Shown piece by piece: positions 1 to 7,838 of a stretch of 64,000 bases of DNA. The notes under the pieces are model-generated. The model ran no database searches, had not been told where the DNA came from, and was given only the letters and a program-made list of their open reading frames with translations. How positions within the stretch are numbered: position 1 is the first letter of the stretch; every line of letters begins with the position of its first letter. Origin of the DNA: Bin55 sp963664665 (GTDB lineage: Bacteria; Pseudomonadota; Gammaproteobacteria; Pseudomonadales; Azotimanducaceae); NCBI GenBank assembly GCA_963664665.2, contig CAXXMH010000004.1, forward strand, positions 1,240,001 through 1,304,000, written 5' to 3'. The translations under genes and the position numbers were made by a program.

Positions 1-878
1 TAGCCTTCAACTGAACTCCTGGTTTGCCGCAGGAAGCGTAGAGCGGCATCACGGTCTTGTAGGTTTCTGTCTACTACTTGTTCTGCTAGGTCGAGATACT
101 CTCTCGCGAGCCGACTCTTCGGGCGCTGTTCCGCAAATACCGTTTGGTTAAGCAGTGAAAGGCTTTCGTAACGATGGATTACGGTCGGCTCATGGACAAT
201 GTCTAATTCAGTCTGAAAGCGCTGTTTAATAGCCATGAGGATGTCGTCTTCATCATCCAAATCCGGCACGTTTGACATTACGAAATGCAACTCTATGTTC
301 TTCTTTCGCGGCAAGTCTGATTCAGACCGAATATCCGCGACGACCTTTCGAAGCCCTCTTAAATTCTGTTCGTTAGGGAAGAACAAAATTACCACGGAAT
401 CCGGGAGCTGTCGAGTACATATTCCACCTGTGTCTGTATAGCCAGTTCGTGAGTCGATGAGGACGTAGTCAGGACGGATCGTCTGACGCCACTGTTCCTT
501 AAGATCTTCCATGAGCAGGAAACCGTCGCGTTCCTCATACAGCATGCGCCAATCGATCTCTGTAAAGTTCTGTGCATAGTTGGCGCTATATCTCCCTGAA
601 GGCATGACGGAAAGGTTCTCGACGCGACTACACCGCGCGATATAGTCCTTCACGTCTGGCGCTTGATCCGTTTTCAAAAAGCGCGACACAAAGTCGACCA
701 ATCCAAGAGAGTCCGCTTTCGACGTCAACAGCGGAAACGTATCAAGACCAGGTGCTTCTAAATCGAAATCAACCAGCAGTACCGTGTTGCCTTTCTTTGC
801 AAGCCACACTGCAGCGTTCACTAGCGCCATCGTGCGGCCGACGCCGCCTTTAAATGAATAAAACGTACTTACGTACAT
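1..878 (-). CDS. KGGVGR-variant ParA/MinD-like ATPase, 3' end outside window
   Basis: The reading frame begins at an ATG at 878 and stays open to the window edge (about 292 residues seen). The N-terminus reads MYVSTFYSFKGGVGRTMA, a deviant Walker A in which the usual T/K after KGGVG is Arg. LLVDFDLEAPGLD (about residues 35-47) is the Walker A' and switch region of the MinD/ParA class, and DYVLIDSRTGYTD (about 137-149) is the Walker B segment with its conserved Asp. Proteins with this KGGVGR variant are known as a separate branch of the ParA-like ATPases and often sit in conflict or signalling cassettes; no substrate can be named. The ATG lies 2 bases after the stop of the upstream antitoxin-like gene, so the two are probably co-translated. 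The C-terminus is not visible. Confidence 0.75.
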   Translation of the reverse strand, partial: MYVSTFYSFKGGVGRTMALVNAAVWLAKKGNTVLLVDFDLEAPGLDTFPLLTSKADSLGLVDFVSRFLKTDQAPDVKDYIARCSRVENLSVMPSGRYSANYAQNFTEIDWRMLYEERDGFLLMEDLKEQWRQTIRPDYVLIDSRTGYTDTGGICTRQLPDSVVILFFPNEQNLRGLRKVVADIRSESDLPRKKNIELHFVMSNVPDLDDEDDILMAIKQRFQTELDIVHEPTVIHRYESLSLLNQTVFAEQRPKSRLAREYLDLAEQVVDRNLQDRDAALRFLRQTRSSVEG

Positions 879-880
879 GC

Positions 881-1507
881 TTACGCGGCGCGGCTCGGCG
901 TCAATTCGAAGTACGTTTGGTTCTGCAACACGCTCTCGCTCGCATATAGCACACGAAACCTAGGTTTCTTAGCTTTTTTATCCTTACTCGGCAATCGCTC
1001 AGTTATTCGGTGTATCGAGTCAACTACCGCTCGTAATCGCGATATGCCTTTAGGTTGGGCCAATAGCCTGAGATAACGATCGTTTGCTTGCGATTGAAAA
1101 CCAGCGCCTCTTTCCCAGCGACCCAGCGATGCGTCGCCAAGGCCTGTGATCTTCGCAAATTCCTCTCGAGTCATGTGCTGTCGATCCCTGATGCCGCGAA
1201 TCTCTCGAGGCGAAAGCAAGCCAACGTGATGACAAATGGCTTCATGTTTCAACTGCGCGCCTACGTCACCGATAAGACTTAGATCGCATGACAAACAGTA
1301 GTGCATTGGGATGTTCACTTTGAGTTCGACCGACTCGTCTTCTAAACCATAGTCGAAGGTGTGGTCCCGCCACACAGCTGCCATTGGTAAGTCGCAATCT
1401 GGGCAAGTGCGCGGCTCCAATTTGTGTTTTTTTTTGTTTGATTTCTGTCCCAATTCCAATTTCCCCCTGTTTTTGGGTTTACGGCTAATCGTGAAAACTA
1501 CGACCAA
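881..1507 (-). CDS. MqsA/YgiT-type antitoxin: zinc finger plus HTH
   Basis: 208 residues. A CPDC...CLSC pair (about residues 35-75) forms the N-terminal zinc ribbon seen in YgiT/MqsA antitoxins. It is followed by a Xre-like helix-turn-helix: LLSPREIRGIRDRQHMTREEFAKITGLG is summarised as helices around residues 98-125, then LGRWERG, the typical recognition-helix end. The basic N-terminal tail and C-terminal 40 residues are extra relative to MqsA. The gene overlaps the upstream small ORF by 23 bases and lies 2 bases before the ATPase, so the three form one operon. By analogy with the family it should bind and repress its own promoter and neutralise the upstream partner; that role is inferred, the domain assignment is seen. 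Confidence 0.7.
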   Translation of the reverse strand: MVVVFTISRKPKNRGKLELGQKSNKKKHKLEPRTCPDCDLPMAAVWRDHTFDYGLEDESVELKVNIPMHYCLSCDLSLIGDVGAQLKHEAICHHVGLLSPREIRGIRDRQHMTREEFAKITGLGDASLGRWERGAGFQSQANDRYLRLLAQPKGISRLRAVVDSIHRITERLPSKDKKAKKPRFRVLYASESVLQNQTYFELTPSRAA

Positions 1508-1826
1508 TGACTTTCTGACCTTGGAGTTGTAGCTTCACATAGAGCGATGGAGAGTCCTTAGTCAAGCATATTTTCATGACGTAGCCGATTTTTCCTTTTG
1601 GTTGGTCGAGGGTGATCGTCTCGACCGAATGTCCTTCTTCAAGTTTTGTCGCGATGAGCTCCCATGCTTCTGCTTCTGAAAAAGCCATACCTAAATGACT
1701 TGACGGATTACGAACCTTTTGTGGCCGCCAATCGGTCGGCATACTCTTAGTAAAAGCGGTTTCACGCGACTTTGATCTTCGCGCGAGCACCGCCAATTGA
1801 TGACGGATTTCCGGGCTGATGCTCAA
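1485..1826 (-). CDS. Small protein, probable toxin partner of the MqsA-type gene
   Basis: 113 residues, first gene of the minus-strand operon and overlapping the antitoxin-like gene by 23 bases. The N-terminal half is basic (RRSKSRETAF), the C-terminal half is a run of alternating strands ending in LYVKLQLQGQKVIGRSFHD. A strand-rich C-terminus ending in an S-F-H/K type tail is usual for small RNase toxins that pair with YgiT-like antitoxins, but I see no diagnostic catalytic motif and do not assign it to MqsR with certainty. The toxin call therefore rests on size, position and partner. Start chosen at the ATG giving the only long frame; an internal ATG at about residue 48 (MAFSEAEAWELIATKL) would give a shorter, more toxin-like product. 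Confidence 0.5.
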   Translation of the reverse strand: MSISPEIRHQLAVLARRSKSRETAFTKSMPTDWRPQKVRNPSSHLGMAFSEAEAWELIATKLEEGHSVETITLDQPKGKIGYVMKICLTKDSPSLYVKLQLQGQKVIGRSFHD

Positions 1827-2477
1827 TTTTGTAAACGCTAGATTGCGACCTTAGGCTGGATTCCATGTCTGATAATATGACCGATTCGTCAAGTATTTTA
1901 TACGAATCAAACGTACTAATCGATCATATGATTGAATTTAGGCACTTATTGCTTACTCATCGATGAATTCTATCCTCTCACGCTAATTGCCATGAACTTG
2001 ATGTAAATTAACTCTCTGTACAAACACACAGTCTAGTTGCGTCCAGTGTGTTCTATTTGCCTAGATGGTCACTACATGCTGGCGATGACTTAGTAAAGAC
2101 GTATGGAGCTGATCCCTCTAGCGGGATTTGTGATCAAAGTCCGTGTCGTGCGTGTTTAGCGCAACTCTATTTAAATATCAGTGAGACTACGATTTCGTAC
2201 GCGTGCTAGCTTGTTCACGGTTAATTAAGCAGCCATCAGGGTAATCTAGTACCGCGAAGGGAATAAATGTGAAGTGAACTGATAACTGCGAGCACTCGTC
2301 AATACGGTGACATCCTTCAGAATGTGCAACACCCAAGTAATCTCTCTAGCCGAAATCCGCCAATCAGTGCGTCACAGTAGAAACGACGATTATTCCCGAT
2401 TGGAAACAGATTGGGTATTGAATGTCAAAACCGTTTTCTTATCATTCCCACCTTCAAAAATCTGGTACGGAAGACTC
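1827..2477. other. Long intergenic region with inverted repeats
   Basis: About 650 bases lie between the divergent TA operon and rplM. Near the TA side there is an inverted repeat GATTCGT (1883-1889) and ACGAATC (1902-1908), followed by the palindrome ATCATATGAT (about 1923-1932). Both are plausible operators for the HTH antitoxin, which faces this region. The frame upstream of rplM is open back to 2307 but does not look like L13; I see no other gene, and no convincing rplM promoter could be fixed by eye. Confidence 0.35.
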
Positions 2478-2906
2478 GTGAGGACGGAAAGCGCGCGACA
2501 ACAGGATGTTGAGCACGACTGGCTCGTTGTCGACGCCTCGGAACACAATCTCGGTCGTCTTGCATCCGCCATCGCACATCGTTTGCGTGGCAAGCACAAG
2601 GTCATGTATACGCCACATGTTGACATGGGCGATTACGTTATTGTGATCAATGCGGAGCAGGTTCGAGTAACGGGTCGCAAGGAAACGAACAAACTCTATC
2701 ACCGGCATTCTGGCTATCCGGGAGGTCTAAAGACGACCTCGCTCGGTGAAATGAGAGAACGTCAGCCAGAGAGAATCATTCAACTTGCCGTCAAGCGGAT
2801 GTTGCCACGTAATCCACTCGGTCGAGATATGTTGAGGAAGCTCAAGGTTTACCGTGGTCCTGAGCACCCGCACGGCGCACAACTGCCAAAGCAACTCGTC
2901 ATCTAG
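2478..2906 (+). CDS. rplM: 50S ribosomal protein L13
   Basis: 142 residues, the same length as E. coli L13. The frame is open further upstream, but alignment to the family fixes the start at GTG 2478: V-R-T-E-S-A-R-Q-Q-D-V-E-H-D-W lines up residue for residue with the usual M-K-T-x-S-A-K-P-x-x-V-x-H-D-W. A GGAAG sequence at 2469-2473 is the ribosome binding site. LRGKHK, YTPHVDMGDYV, VTGRKE, HRHSGYPGG and MLPRNPLGR are family signatures of this early 23S rRNA-binding assembly protein. rpsI follows 62 bases downstream. An earlier start would add 57 residues not found in the family. Confidence 0.97.
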   Translation: MRTESARQQDVEHDWLVVDASEHNLGRLASAIAHRLRGKHKVMYTPHVDMGDYVIVINAEQVRVTGRKETNKLYHRHSGYPGGLKTTSLGEMRERQPERIIQLAVKRMLPRNPLGRDMLRKLKVYRGPEHPHGAQLPKQLVI

Positions 2907-2925
2907 TCGGGTTGGCACTGTGCAC

Positions 2926-2946
2926 ACCATCCGTATTTAGGATGGT
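2926..2946 (+). promoter_or_regulatory. Hairpin between rplM and rpsI
   Basis: ACCATCC (2926-2932), a 7-base loop and GGATGGT (2940-2946) form a 7-bp stem in the short gap between the L13 and S9 genes. There is no following U-run, so it is not a standard terminator. It could be an RNA processing or autoregulatory structure, or protect mRNA ends. Confidence 0.35.
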
Positions 2947-2968
2947 TTCAATTGATTAGGAGCAGTAA

Positions 2969-3361
2969 GTGGTAGCGGATTACAGTTACGGAACCGGTCG
3001 ACGAAAAGTGTCGACTGCACGTGTATTTCTGAGTTCCGGAGTTGGTCAAATCATCGTCAACGGTAAGCCGTTGGACGAATACTTCGGGCGTGAGACTGCC
3101 CGCATGGTAGTGCGGCAGCCTCTCGAAACTACTGGTTTGACTGAGCGAGTCAATCTGAAAGTATCTGTCCGCGGAGGAGGCGGATCAGGTCAGGCAGGGG
3201 CGATCCGGCACGGCATCGCGCGTGCTTTGGTTGATCGCGACGAATCACTCAAACCGCAACTCCGTGCTGCAGGGTTTCTAACGCGCGATGCGCGTCAGGT
3301 TGAACGTAAGAAAGTCGGACTACGCAAAGCTCGGAAACGTCCACAATATTCGAAGCGATAG
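2969..3361 (+). CDS. rpsI: 30S ribosomal protein S9
   Basis: 130 residues, usual length. GTG start with AGGAG at 2958-2962, six bases upstream. YGTGRRK at the N-terminus, the glycine-rich VRGGGGSGQAGAIRHGIARAL (about residues 68-88, shown in part) and the basic tail KARKRPQYSKR are hallmarks of S9, whose C-terminal Lys-Arg tail reaches the P-site tRNA in the 30S head. It pairs with rplM as in nearly all bacteria. The next gene, the Rieske subunit, follows after 67 bases. Confidence 0.98.
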   Translation: MVADYSYGTGRRKVSTARVFLSSGVGQIIVNGKPLDEYFGRETARMVVRQPLETTGLTERVNLKVSVRGGGGSGQAGAIRHGIARALVDRDESLKPQLRAAGFLTRDARQVERKKVGLRKARKRPQYSKR

Positions 3362-3428
3362 CTCCCGATTCTTCAACACCCGTGACTGCTTTACGCAGTC
3401 CAAGCAAAGCTAGACAGGCAGAGAACAT

Positions 3429-4025
3429 TTGAGCGAGGACACTCTTAATACGAATCGTCGGTACTTACTCTTGGCAACGACAGGCGTTGCGGCAGTCGGT
3501 GTCGTTGCGACGACGATCCCATTCGTTCAGTCTTGGCAGCCGAGTGCTCGAGCACGAGCTCTCGGCGCGCCTATCAAAGTCAATATCAGTAAGTTAAAAC
3601 CGGGTGAGTTGTTGGGACCATTGCCTGCATGGCGCGGCCAACCAATCTTCGTCGTACGAAGGACACCTGAAGCGATCGCCATTCTTGAAAACAACGTTGC
3701 AAAACTTGCGGATCCCGATTCGTCGGCGAGTGAGCAACCTGATTACGCCCAAAACACACATCGTTCGCGTGATCCAGAAATTGGCGTTTACCTTGGACTT
3801 TGCACCCACTTAGGTTGTTCACCGAAGTTCTATGGTGCTGTACAACCTGAAGCGTTCGAAAGCAACTGGCAAGGCGGTTTCTTCTGTCCGTGTCACGGAT
3901 CTAAATTCGACCTTGCCGGACGCGTTGAAAAAAACCTACCCGCGCCAACAAATCTGACGGTACCGTCGTACCACTACGAATCGGATTCGACATTGGTCAT
4001 TGGTCTCGATGAGCGGAGCGCATAG
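3429..4025 (+). CDS. petA: Ubiquinol-cytochrome c reductase, Rieske iron-sulfur subunit
   Basis: 198 residues, TTG start. The twin-arginine NRRYLLLATTG followed by a hydrophobic helix (residues about 9-30) is the Tat-dependent, uncleaved anchor of Rieske proteins. The two cluster-binding boxes are present: CTHLGCSP (about residue 124) and CPCHGSKFD (about 150), supplying two Cys and two His to the [2Fe-2S] centre plus the disulfide Cys pair. It takes electrons from ubiquinol at the Qo site and passes them to cytochrome c1. First gene of petABC; its TAG stop shares one base with the GTG start of petB. Confidence 0.97.
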   Translation: MSEDTLNTNRRYLLLATTGVAAVGVVATTIPFVQSWQPSARARALGAPIKVNISKLKPGELLGPLPAWRGQPIFVVRRTPEAIAILENNVAKLADPDSSASEQPDYAQNTHRSRDPEIGVYLGLCTHLGCSPKFYGAVQPEAFESNWQGGFFCPCHGSKFDLAGRVEKNLPAPTNLTVPSYHYESDSTLVIGLDERSA

Positions 4026-5287
4026 TGTCTGAAGTTACACAAAAAGATCGATGGTTCTCGCGCGCGATGCAATGGCTGGATGATCGCTTACCGCTTACGG
4101 CGACGTTCAAAGAACACGCTTCCGAGTATTACGCGCCGAAAAACTTCAATGCATGGTACGCCATGGGTGTACTGGCACTCGTCGTATTAGTCATACAAAT
4201 TCTGACCGGGATTTGGCTCACAATGGCGTACGTTCCCACCGGCGAAGGCGCATTTGCCAGTGTTGAATACATCATGCGTGATGTGGACTTCGGTTACCTG
4301 ATTCGTTACATGCACTCGACCGGCGCATCCGCGTTTTTCGTAGTCGTGTACCTACACATGTTTCGAGGTTTTGCGTACGGGTCATACCGTAAACCTCGCG
4401 AACTCTTATGGCTGATCGGCATGGCCATCTATTTGGTCTTGATGGCAGAAGGCTTTTTCGGCTATCTGCTGCCGTGGGGCAACATGTCGTACTGGGGAGC
4501 GCAAGTCATCGTGTCTCTTATCGGCGCAATTCCTTACTTCGGTCCAGATCTGATGGAGTGGGTACGCGGCGATTTCGTCATGTCAGGAATTACCCTAAAT
4601 CGATTCTTCGCACTCCACGTTGTAGCCCTGCCACTTGCATTGGTGGGGTTGGTGTTCGTCCATGTCGTCGCTCTTCACCACGTAGGTTCCAGCAACCCGG
4701 ACGGCATAGAAATCAAATCCAAGAAAGATGAAAACGGTATACCGCTCGATGGCATCCCGTTCCATCCGTACTACTCGACTAAGGACTTCGTTGCAATCGT
4801 TGTCTTTTTAATTCTGTTCTGTACGGTGGTGTTCTATGCGCCGGAAATGGGCGGATACTTCATTGAGAAACCCAATTTCGAAGAAGCTAACCCTCTTAAG
4901 ACGCCTGAACACATTGCGCCTGTTTGGTACTACACACCGTTCTACGCGATGTTGCGTGCTGCCACATTCCCATTTCTTGGCGTTGATGCCAAGTTCTGGG
5001 GTTTTGTCATCATGGTCGGTGGGATATTGATTCCGGCTGCGTTGCCGTGGTTGGATCGCAGTAAAGTCAAGTCCATGCGATACAAAGGTTGGTTTTCGAA
5101 GATTGCGTTGATGACCTTCGTGACAAGTTTCCTGATACTCGGTTATCTCGGCACCATCCCGCCGTCACCGCTTGCTACGGCGACAGCCCAGATCATGACG
5201 ATCGTCTACTTTGCGTATTTCATTCTGATGCCATGGTATACGACGATCGAGACGACCAAGCCCGAGCCCGAGCGGGTAACGCATTGA
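4025..5287 (+). CDS. petB: Cytochrome b subunit of the bc1 complex
   Basis: 420 residues, typical for proteobacterial cytochrome b. GTG start overlapping the petA stop. Eight or so membrane helices; the haem-ligating His pairs lie in YMHSTGASAFFVVVYLHMFRG (helix B, quoted in two parts: YMHSTGA, YLHMFRG) and LHVVALPL/VHVVALHHVG (helix D). GYLLPWGNMSYWGA is the conserved segment near the Qi/Qo sites; the Qo PEWY loop appears in the altered form APVWYYTPFY (about residues 297-306). It carries the two b haems and performs the Q cycle with PetA and PetC. Confidence 0.97.
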   Translation: MSEVTQKDRWFSRAMQWLDDRLPLTATFKEHASEYYAPKNFNAWYAMGVLALVVLVIQILTGIWLTMAYVPTGEGAFASVEYIMRDVDFGYLIRYMHSTGASAFFVVVYLHMFRGFAYGSYRKPRELLWLIGMAIYLVLMAEGFFGYLLPWGNMSYWGAQVIVSLIGAIPYFGPDLMEWVRGDFVMSGITLNRFFALHVVALPLALVGLVFVHVVALHHVGSSNPDGIEIKSKKDENGIPLDGIPFHPYYSTKDFVAIVVFLILFCTVVFYAPEMGGYFIEKPNFEEANPLKTPEHIAPVWYYTPFYAMLRAATFPFLGVDAKFWGFVIMVGGILIPAALPWLDRSKVKSMRYKGWFSKIALMTFVTSFLILGYLGTIPPSPLATATAQIMTIVYFAYFILMPWYTTIETTKPEPERVTH

Positions 5288-5301
5288 GGCGCCGACTAGC
5301 A

Positions 5302-6129
5302 ATGAGTAAAAGACTTTTCAGAATGATTCGAATTTTCACAATCTTTATAGTGTTGTTCGGATTCAGCGTGACGTCCATTGCAGCAGATTCAGACTGGATC
5401 ATGCAACCTATGTCGCCGGATTTGAATAACACCGCGTCGCTGCAGCGAGGCGCGAATCTATACGTGAATTTTTGTTTGGGGTGTCACTCACTCGAGCATC
5501 AGCGATACGAGCGCACCGCTGACGACCTTGGTGCGATTCCGCACGAATTGATGGAAGCAAACGTCATCCATACGGGTCAGAAAATCGGCGAGCATATTCA
5601 AACGTCCATGTCGAAAGACGACGCAAAAGCCTGGTTCGGCGCTACGCCACCAGATTTAACGATGGTCACACGCGTACGCAGTCCTGAGTGGGTATACAAC
5701 TTTCTCTTGACGTTTTACGAGGATTCGTCTCGACCCTTTGGGGTGAACAACAAGGTGTTTCCCAATGTAGGCATGCCACATGCATTGCTTCCGTTGCAAG
5801 GCATTCAGGAAGAAGTGTGCAGAGGTAATCGACCGATCGATCTCCTTGATGTTCAAGCGGCGCTTGAACAGGATCGTGTCGAGTCAATCAAAGAAGGAGG
5901 TCCCGAGAATTGTGGGGAACTTTCGCTAATCCCTGGCTCCGGGACTTTCAGCACTGAGGAATATGAGCAAGCATCCTTCGACCTTGCGAATTTCCTACAC
6001 TATGTCGGTGATCCGACACGTGCGGAACGTGAGGCACTCGGTAAGTATGTCATCGGTTTTCTGCTGATTCTCCTCGTGCTCGCGTACTTCTTAAACCGTA
6101 ACTACTGGACAGACGTCAAAAAGAACTGA
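5302..6129 (+). CDS. petC: Cytochrome c1 of the bc1 complex
   Basis: 275 residues from ATG 5302 (the open frame extends into petB but has no c1-like sequence there). A signal peptide ends near IAADSDW (about residue 30). CLGCH (about residue 57) is the covalent haem c box, and a Met ligand is likely in NVGMPHALLP (about 155). A C-terminal helix VIGFLLILLVLAYFLN anchors the protein, with a short cytoplasmic tail. It accepts electrons from the Rieske centre and hands them to soluble cytochrome c. 14 bases after petB, no strong ribosome binding site, so probably translationally coupled. Confidence 0.96.
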   Translation: MSKRLFRMIRIFTIFIVLFGFSVTSIAADSDWIMQPMSPDLNNTASLQRGANLYVNFCLGCHSLEHQRYERTADDLGAIPHELMEANVIHTGQKIGEHIQTSMSKDDAKAWFGATPPDLTMVTRVRSPEWVYNFLLTFYEDSSRPFGVNNKVFPNVGMPHALLPLQGIQEEVCRGNRPIDLLDVQAALEQDRVESIKEGGPENCGELSLIPGSGTFSTEEYEQASFDLANFLHYVGDPTRAEREALGKYVIGFLLILLVLAYFLNRNYWTDVKKN

Positions 6130-6195
6130 AGCGATTACTCATCGTTCTTCATTCATTTTCGTTTGCCGGTTCAACTCCTTTAGGTTAGGGACACT

Positions 6196-6831
6196 ATGAG
6201 TCTTTCGTCACGCCACACGCCCCTTAAACTCTATTCGGATCCAAGCTCTCAGTACAGCCATCGTGTGCGCATTGCGCTAGCTGAAAAAGACTTGGATGTT
6301 GAAATTTATGATGTACTCGATCCCGCAAAAGATGAGGATCTCGTTTTAATCAACCCGTCGCTCTCATTGCCGACCCTGCAGGATCGCGGTACTGTGCTTA
6401 ACAATAGTTCGGTGATCATGGAGTATCTCGATGAGCGATATCCTCATCCGCCGCTCTTTCCCATCTATCCAGTTGACAAAGCAAGAAGTCGGTCAATCAT
6501 GCGTGAAGTCGACGACCACCTAGCGTCTTTTGTTCAGGTGGTTACGGCAGGCGGAAAACCGAACACGCAACAAAAGAACAAGGCACGCGACTCATTAAAG
6601 GGGAACTTGATCGCATTTCAGGCTCACTACCTGCGTGATGGCGAGCACTTTGGCGGTGAGGAGTTTTCGTTGGTTGACTGTACCGTACTACCAATACTAT
6701 GGCGACTTGAACTAATGCAGATCAAATTGCCAGATCGCCAAACACGAAGCTTACGACGATATATGACTCGGTTATTCGACCGTGAAGGTTTTCGCGCCAG
6801 TCTCTCTGAAGAAGAGAAAGAGATGCGGTAA
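6196..6831 (+). CDS. sspA: Stringent starvation protein A
   Basis: 211 residues with the glutathione-S-transferase fold: N-terminal thioredoxin-like half (LKLYSDPSSQYSHRVRIAL, in parts YSDPSSQYSHRVR), NPSLSLPTL and SSVIMEYLDERYPHPPLFP, then an all-helical half. SspA binds RNA polymerase and supports transcription during starvation; it lacks the GST catalytic Ser/Cys arrangement as usual. It sits between petC and sspB as in Pseudomonas and relatives, and sspB begins 8 bases downstream. Confidence 0.95.
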   Translation: MSLSSRHTPLKLYSDPSSQYSHRVRIALAEKDLDVEIYDVLDPAKDEDLVLINPSLSLPTLQDRGTVLNNSSVIMEYLDERYPHPPLFPIYPVDKARSRSIMREVDDHLASFVQVVTAGGKPNTQQKNKARDSLKGNLIAFQAHYLRDGEHFGGEEFSLVDCTVLPILWRLELMQIKLPDRQTRSLRRYMTRLFDREGFRASLSEEEKEMR

Positions 6832-6839
6832 ATCCACGC

Positions 6840-7238
6840 ATGAATTCGTCGCGCTCCTATCTCGTCAATGCGTTAATCGACTGGATTGTCGAGAACGGAT
6901 GCACGCCTCATATCGTCCTCGATACGACCTGTGAAGGGGTAACCGCGCCAGCGGAATTTGCTACCGAGAATCGATTGGTGCTCAACATATCAGGCACGGC
7001 AGTTCGAAATTTCAAACTAGATCCGGAGGGTCTTGAGTTCGACGCGCGATTTCATGGTGAATCTCGGCATGTCAGTTGTCCTACAGGTGCGATCATCGGC
7101 ATCTATGCGCGAGAGAACGGCGAAGGGATGGCGTTCAAGCCGGATGTGGAGCGGGACACGTCTTCGATCGATGAGCCGGAGTCGGATGTTGACGAAGCAA
7201 CGAAATTGCCATCGTATCTTCGTGTGGTAAAAGACTAA
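6840..7238 (+). CDS. sspB: ClpXP adaptor SspB
   Basis: 132 residues. The N-terminal substrate-binding domain shows SRSYLVNALIDWIVENGCTPH (parts YLVNALIDWI, GCTPHIVLD), NRLVLNISGTAVRNF and GAIIGIYARENGEGMAF, the strands that hold ssrA tags. A flexible acidic linker ends in LPSYLRVVKD, the C-terminal motif that docks on the ClpX zinc-binding domain. It delivers ssrA-tagged proteins to ClpXP. Coupled with sspA, the last gene of the plus-strand block. Confidence 0.95.
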   Translation: MNSSRSYLVNALIDWIVENGCTPHIVLDTTCEGVTAPAEFATENRLVLNISGTAVRNFKLDPEGLEFDARFHGESRHVSCPTGAIIGIYARENGEGMAFKPDVERDTSSIDEPESDVDEATKLPSYLRVVKD

Positions 7239-7271
7239 GCTAGGCAGCAGCTTGTGCGAGATTGGCTCAAG

Positions 7272-7838
7272 TCAGTCAAGATAGTCGATTAGTAACACCA
7301 CCGACTGAACACCACGGACATATTTGACGATGTCTGCGGCTGCGGCAGCGACTGACCGTGGCGTAATTCCGATCAAGTAAACGATTCCCTTGTGCGTGTA
7401 GAGATGAAGATCCTCCTGAGCTCGGGTTCTTGGATCGTTTAGAAGCACGAGTCGTGCCGTCGTCGCGATTCGTCGATCTGCCGTCGCGTTCGTGGACGTT
7501 CTCAGCTCGCCGACGTGTAGTTCGTTATGCACGCTTCGAACGTGCCTGAAGTCACCGACGATCTCAGATGCTAGGTCTTTTTGAGCTTGGGTCTGAGCCG
7601 AACCGAATAAGAAGACTCGGCCATCCAGTACGACTGTATTGATTTGAATCGGATATTCCTGATGCCGAAATTCGTCTCGAATCGCAGATTGAATAGCCTT
7701 AGTTAGCAGTTCGTCATCAACAATTCGACCTGGTGTAAGGCGTGACTCGATGGTGGTGACATTGGAACTACATCCCACAACGAGAACACACAAACTAACA
7801 CAAAGGGTTAAGTAAATTACGCTGATTTGAAGGTTCAC
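7272..7838 (-). CDS. dolP: BON-domain outer-membrane lipoprotein, DolP-like
   Basis: 188 residues. A lipoprotein signal ends at VVGCSS (lipobox Cys about residue 23). Two BON domains follow, roughly residues 40-110 (INTVVLDGRVFLFGSAQTQ) and 118-188 (VYLIGITPRSVAAAAADIV), each with the strand-Gly pattern of the family. DolP binds anionic phospholipids at the outer membrane and supports envelope integrity near the division site. The ATG overlaps the lpoA stop by 4 bases, so both are co-translated. The diaA and yraN genes that usually lie between them are absent. Confidence 0.87.
   Translation of the reverse strand: MNLQISVIYLTLCVSLCVLVVGCSSNVTTIESRLTPGRIVDDELLTKAIQSAIRDEFRHQEYPIQINTVVLDGRVFLFGSAQTQAQKDLASEIVGDFRHVRSVHNELHVGELRTSTNATADRRIATTARLVLLNDPRTRAQEDLHLYTHKGIVYLIGITPRSVAAAAADIVKYVRGVQSVVLLIDYLD

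Noticed and set aside
2307..2477. N-terminal extension of L13
   Set aside because: The frame is open, but the 57 extra residues match nothing in L13; GTG 2478 aligns exactly with the family start and has a ribosome binding site.
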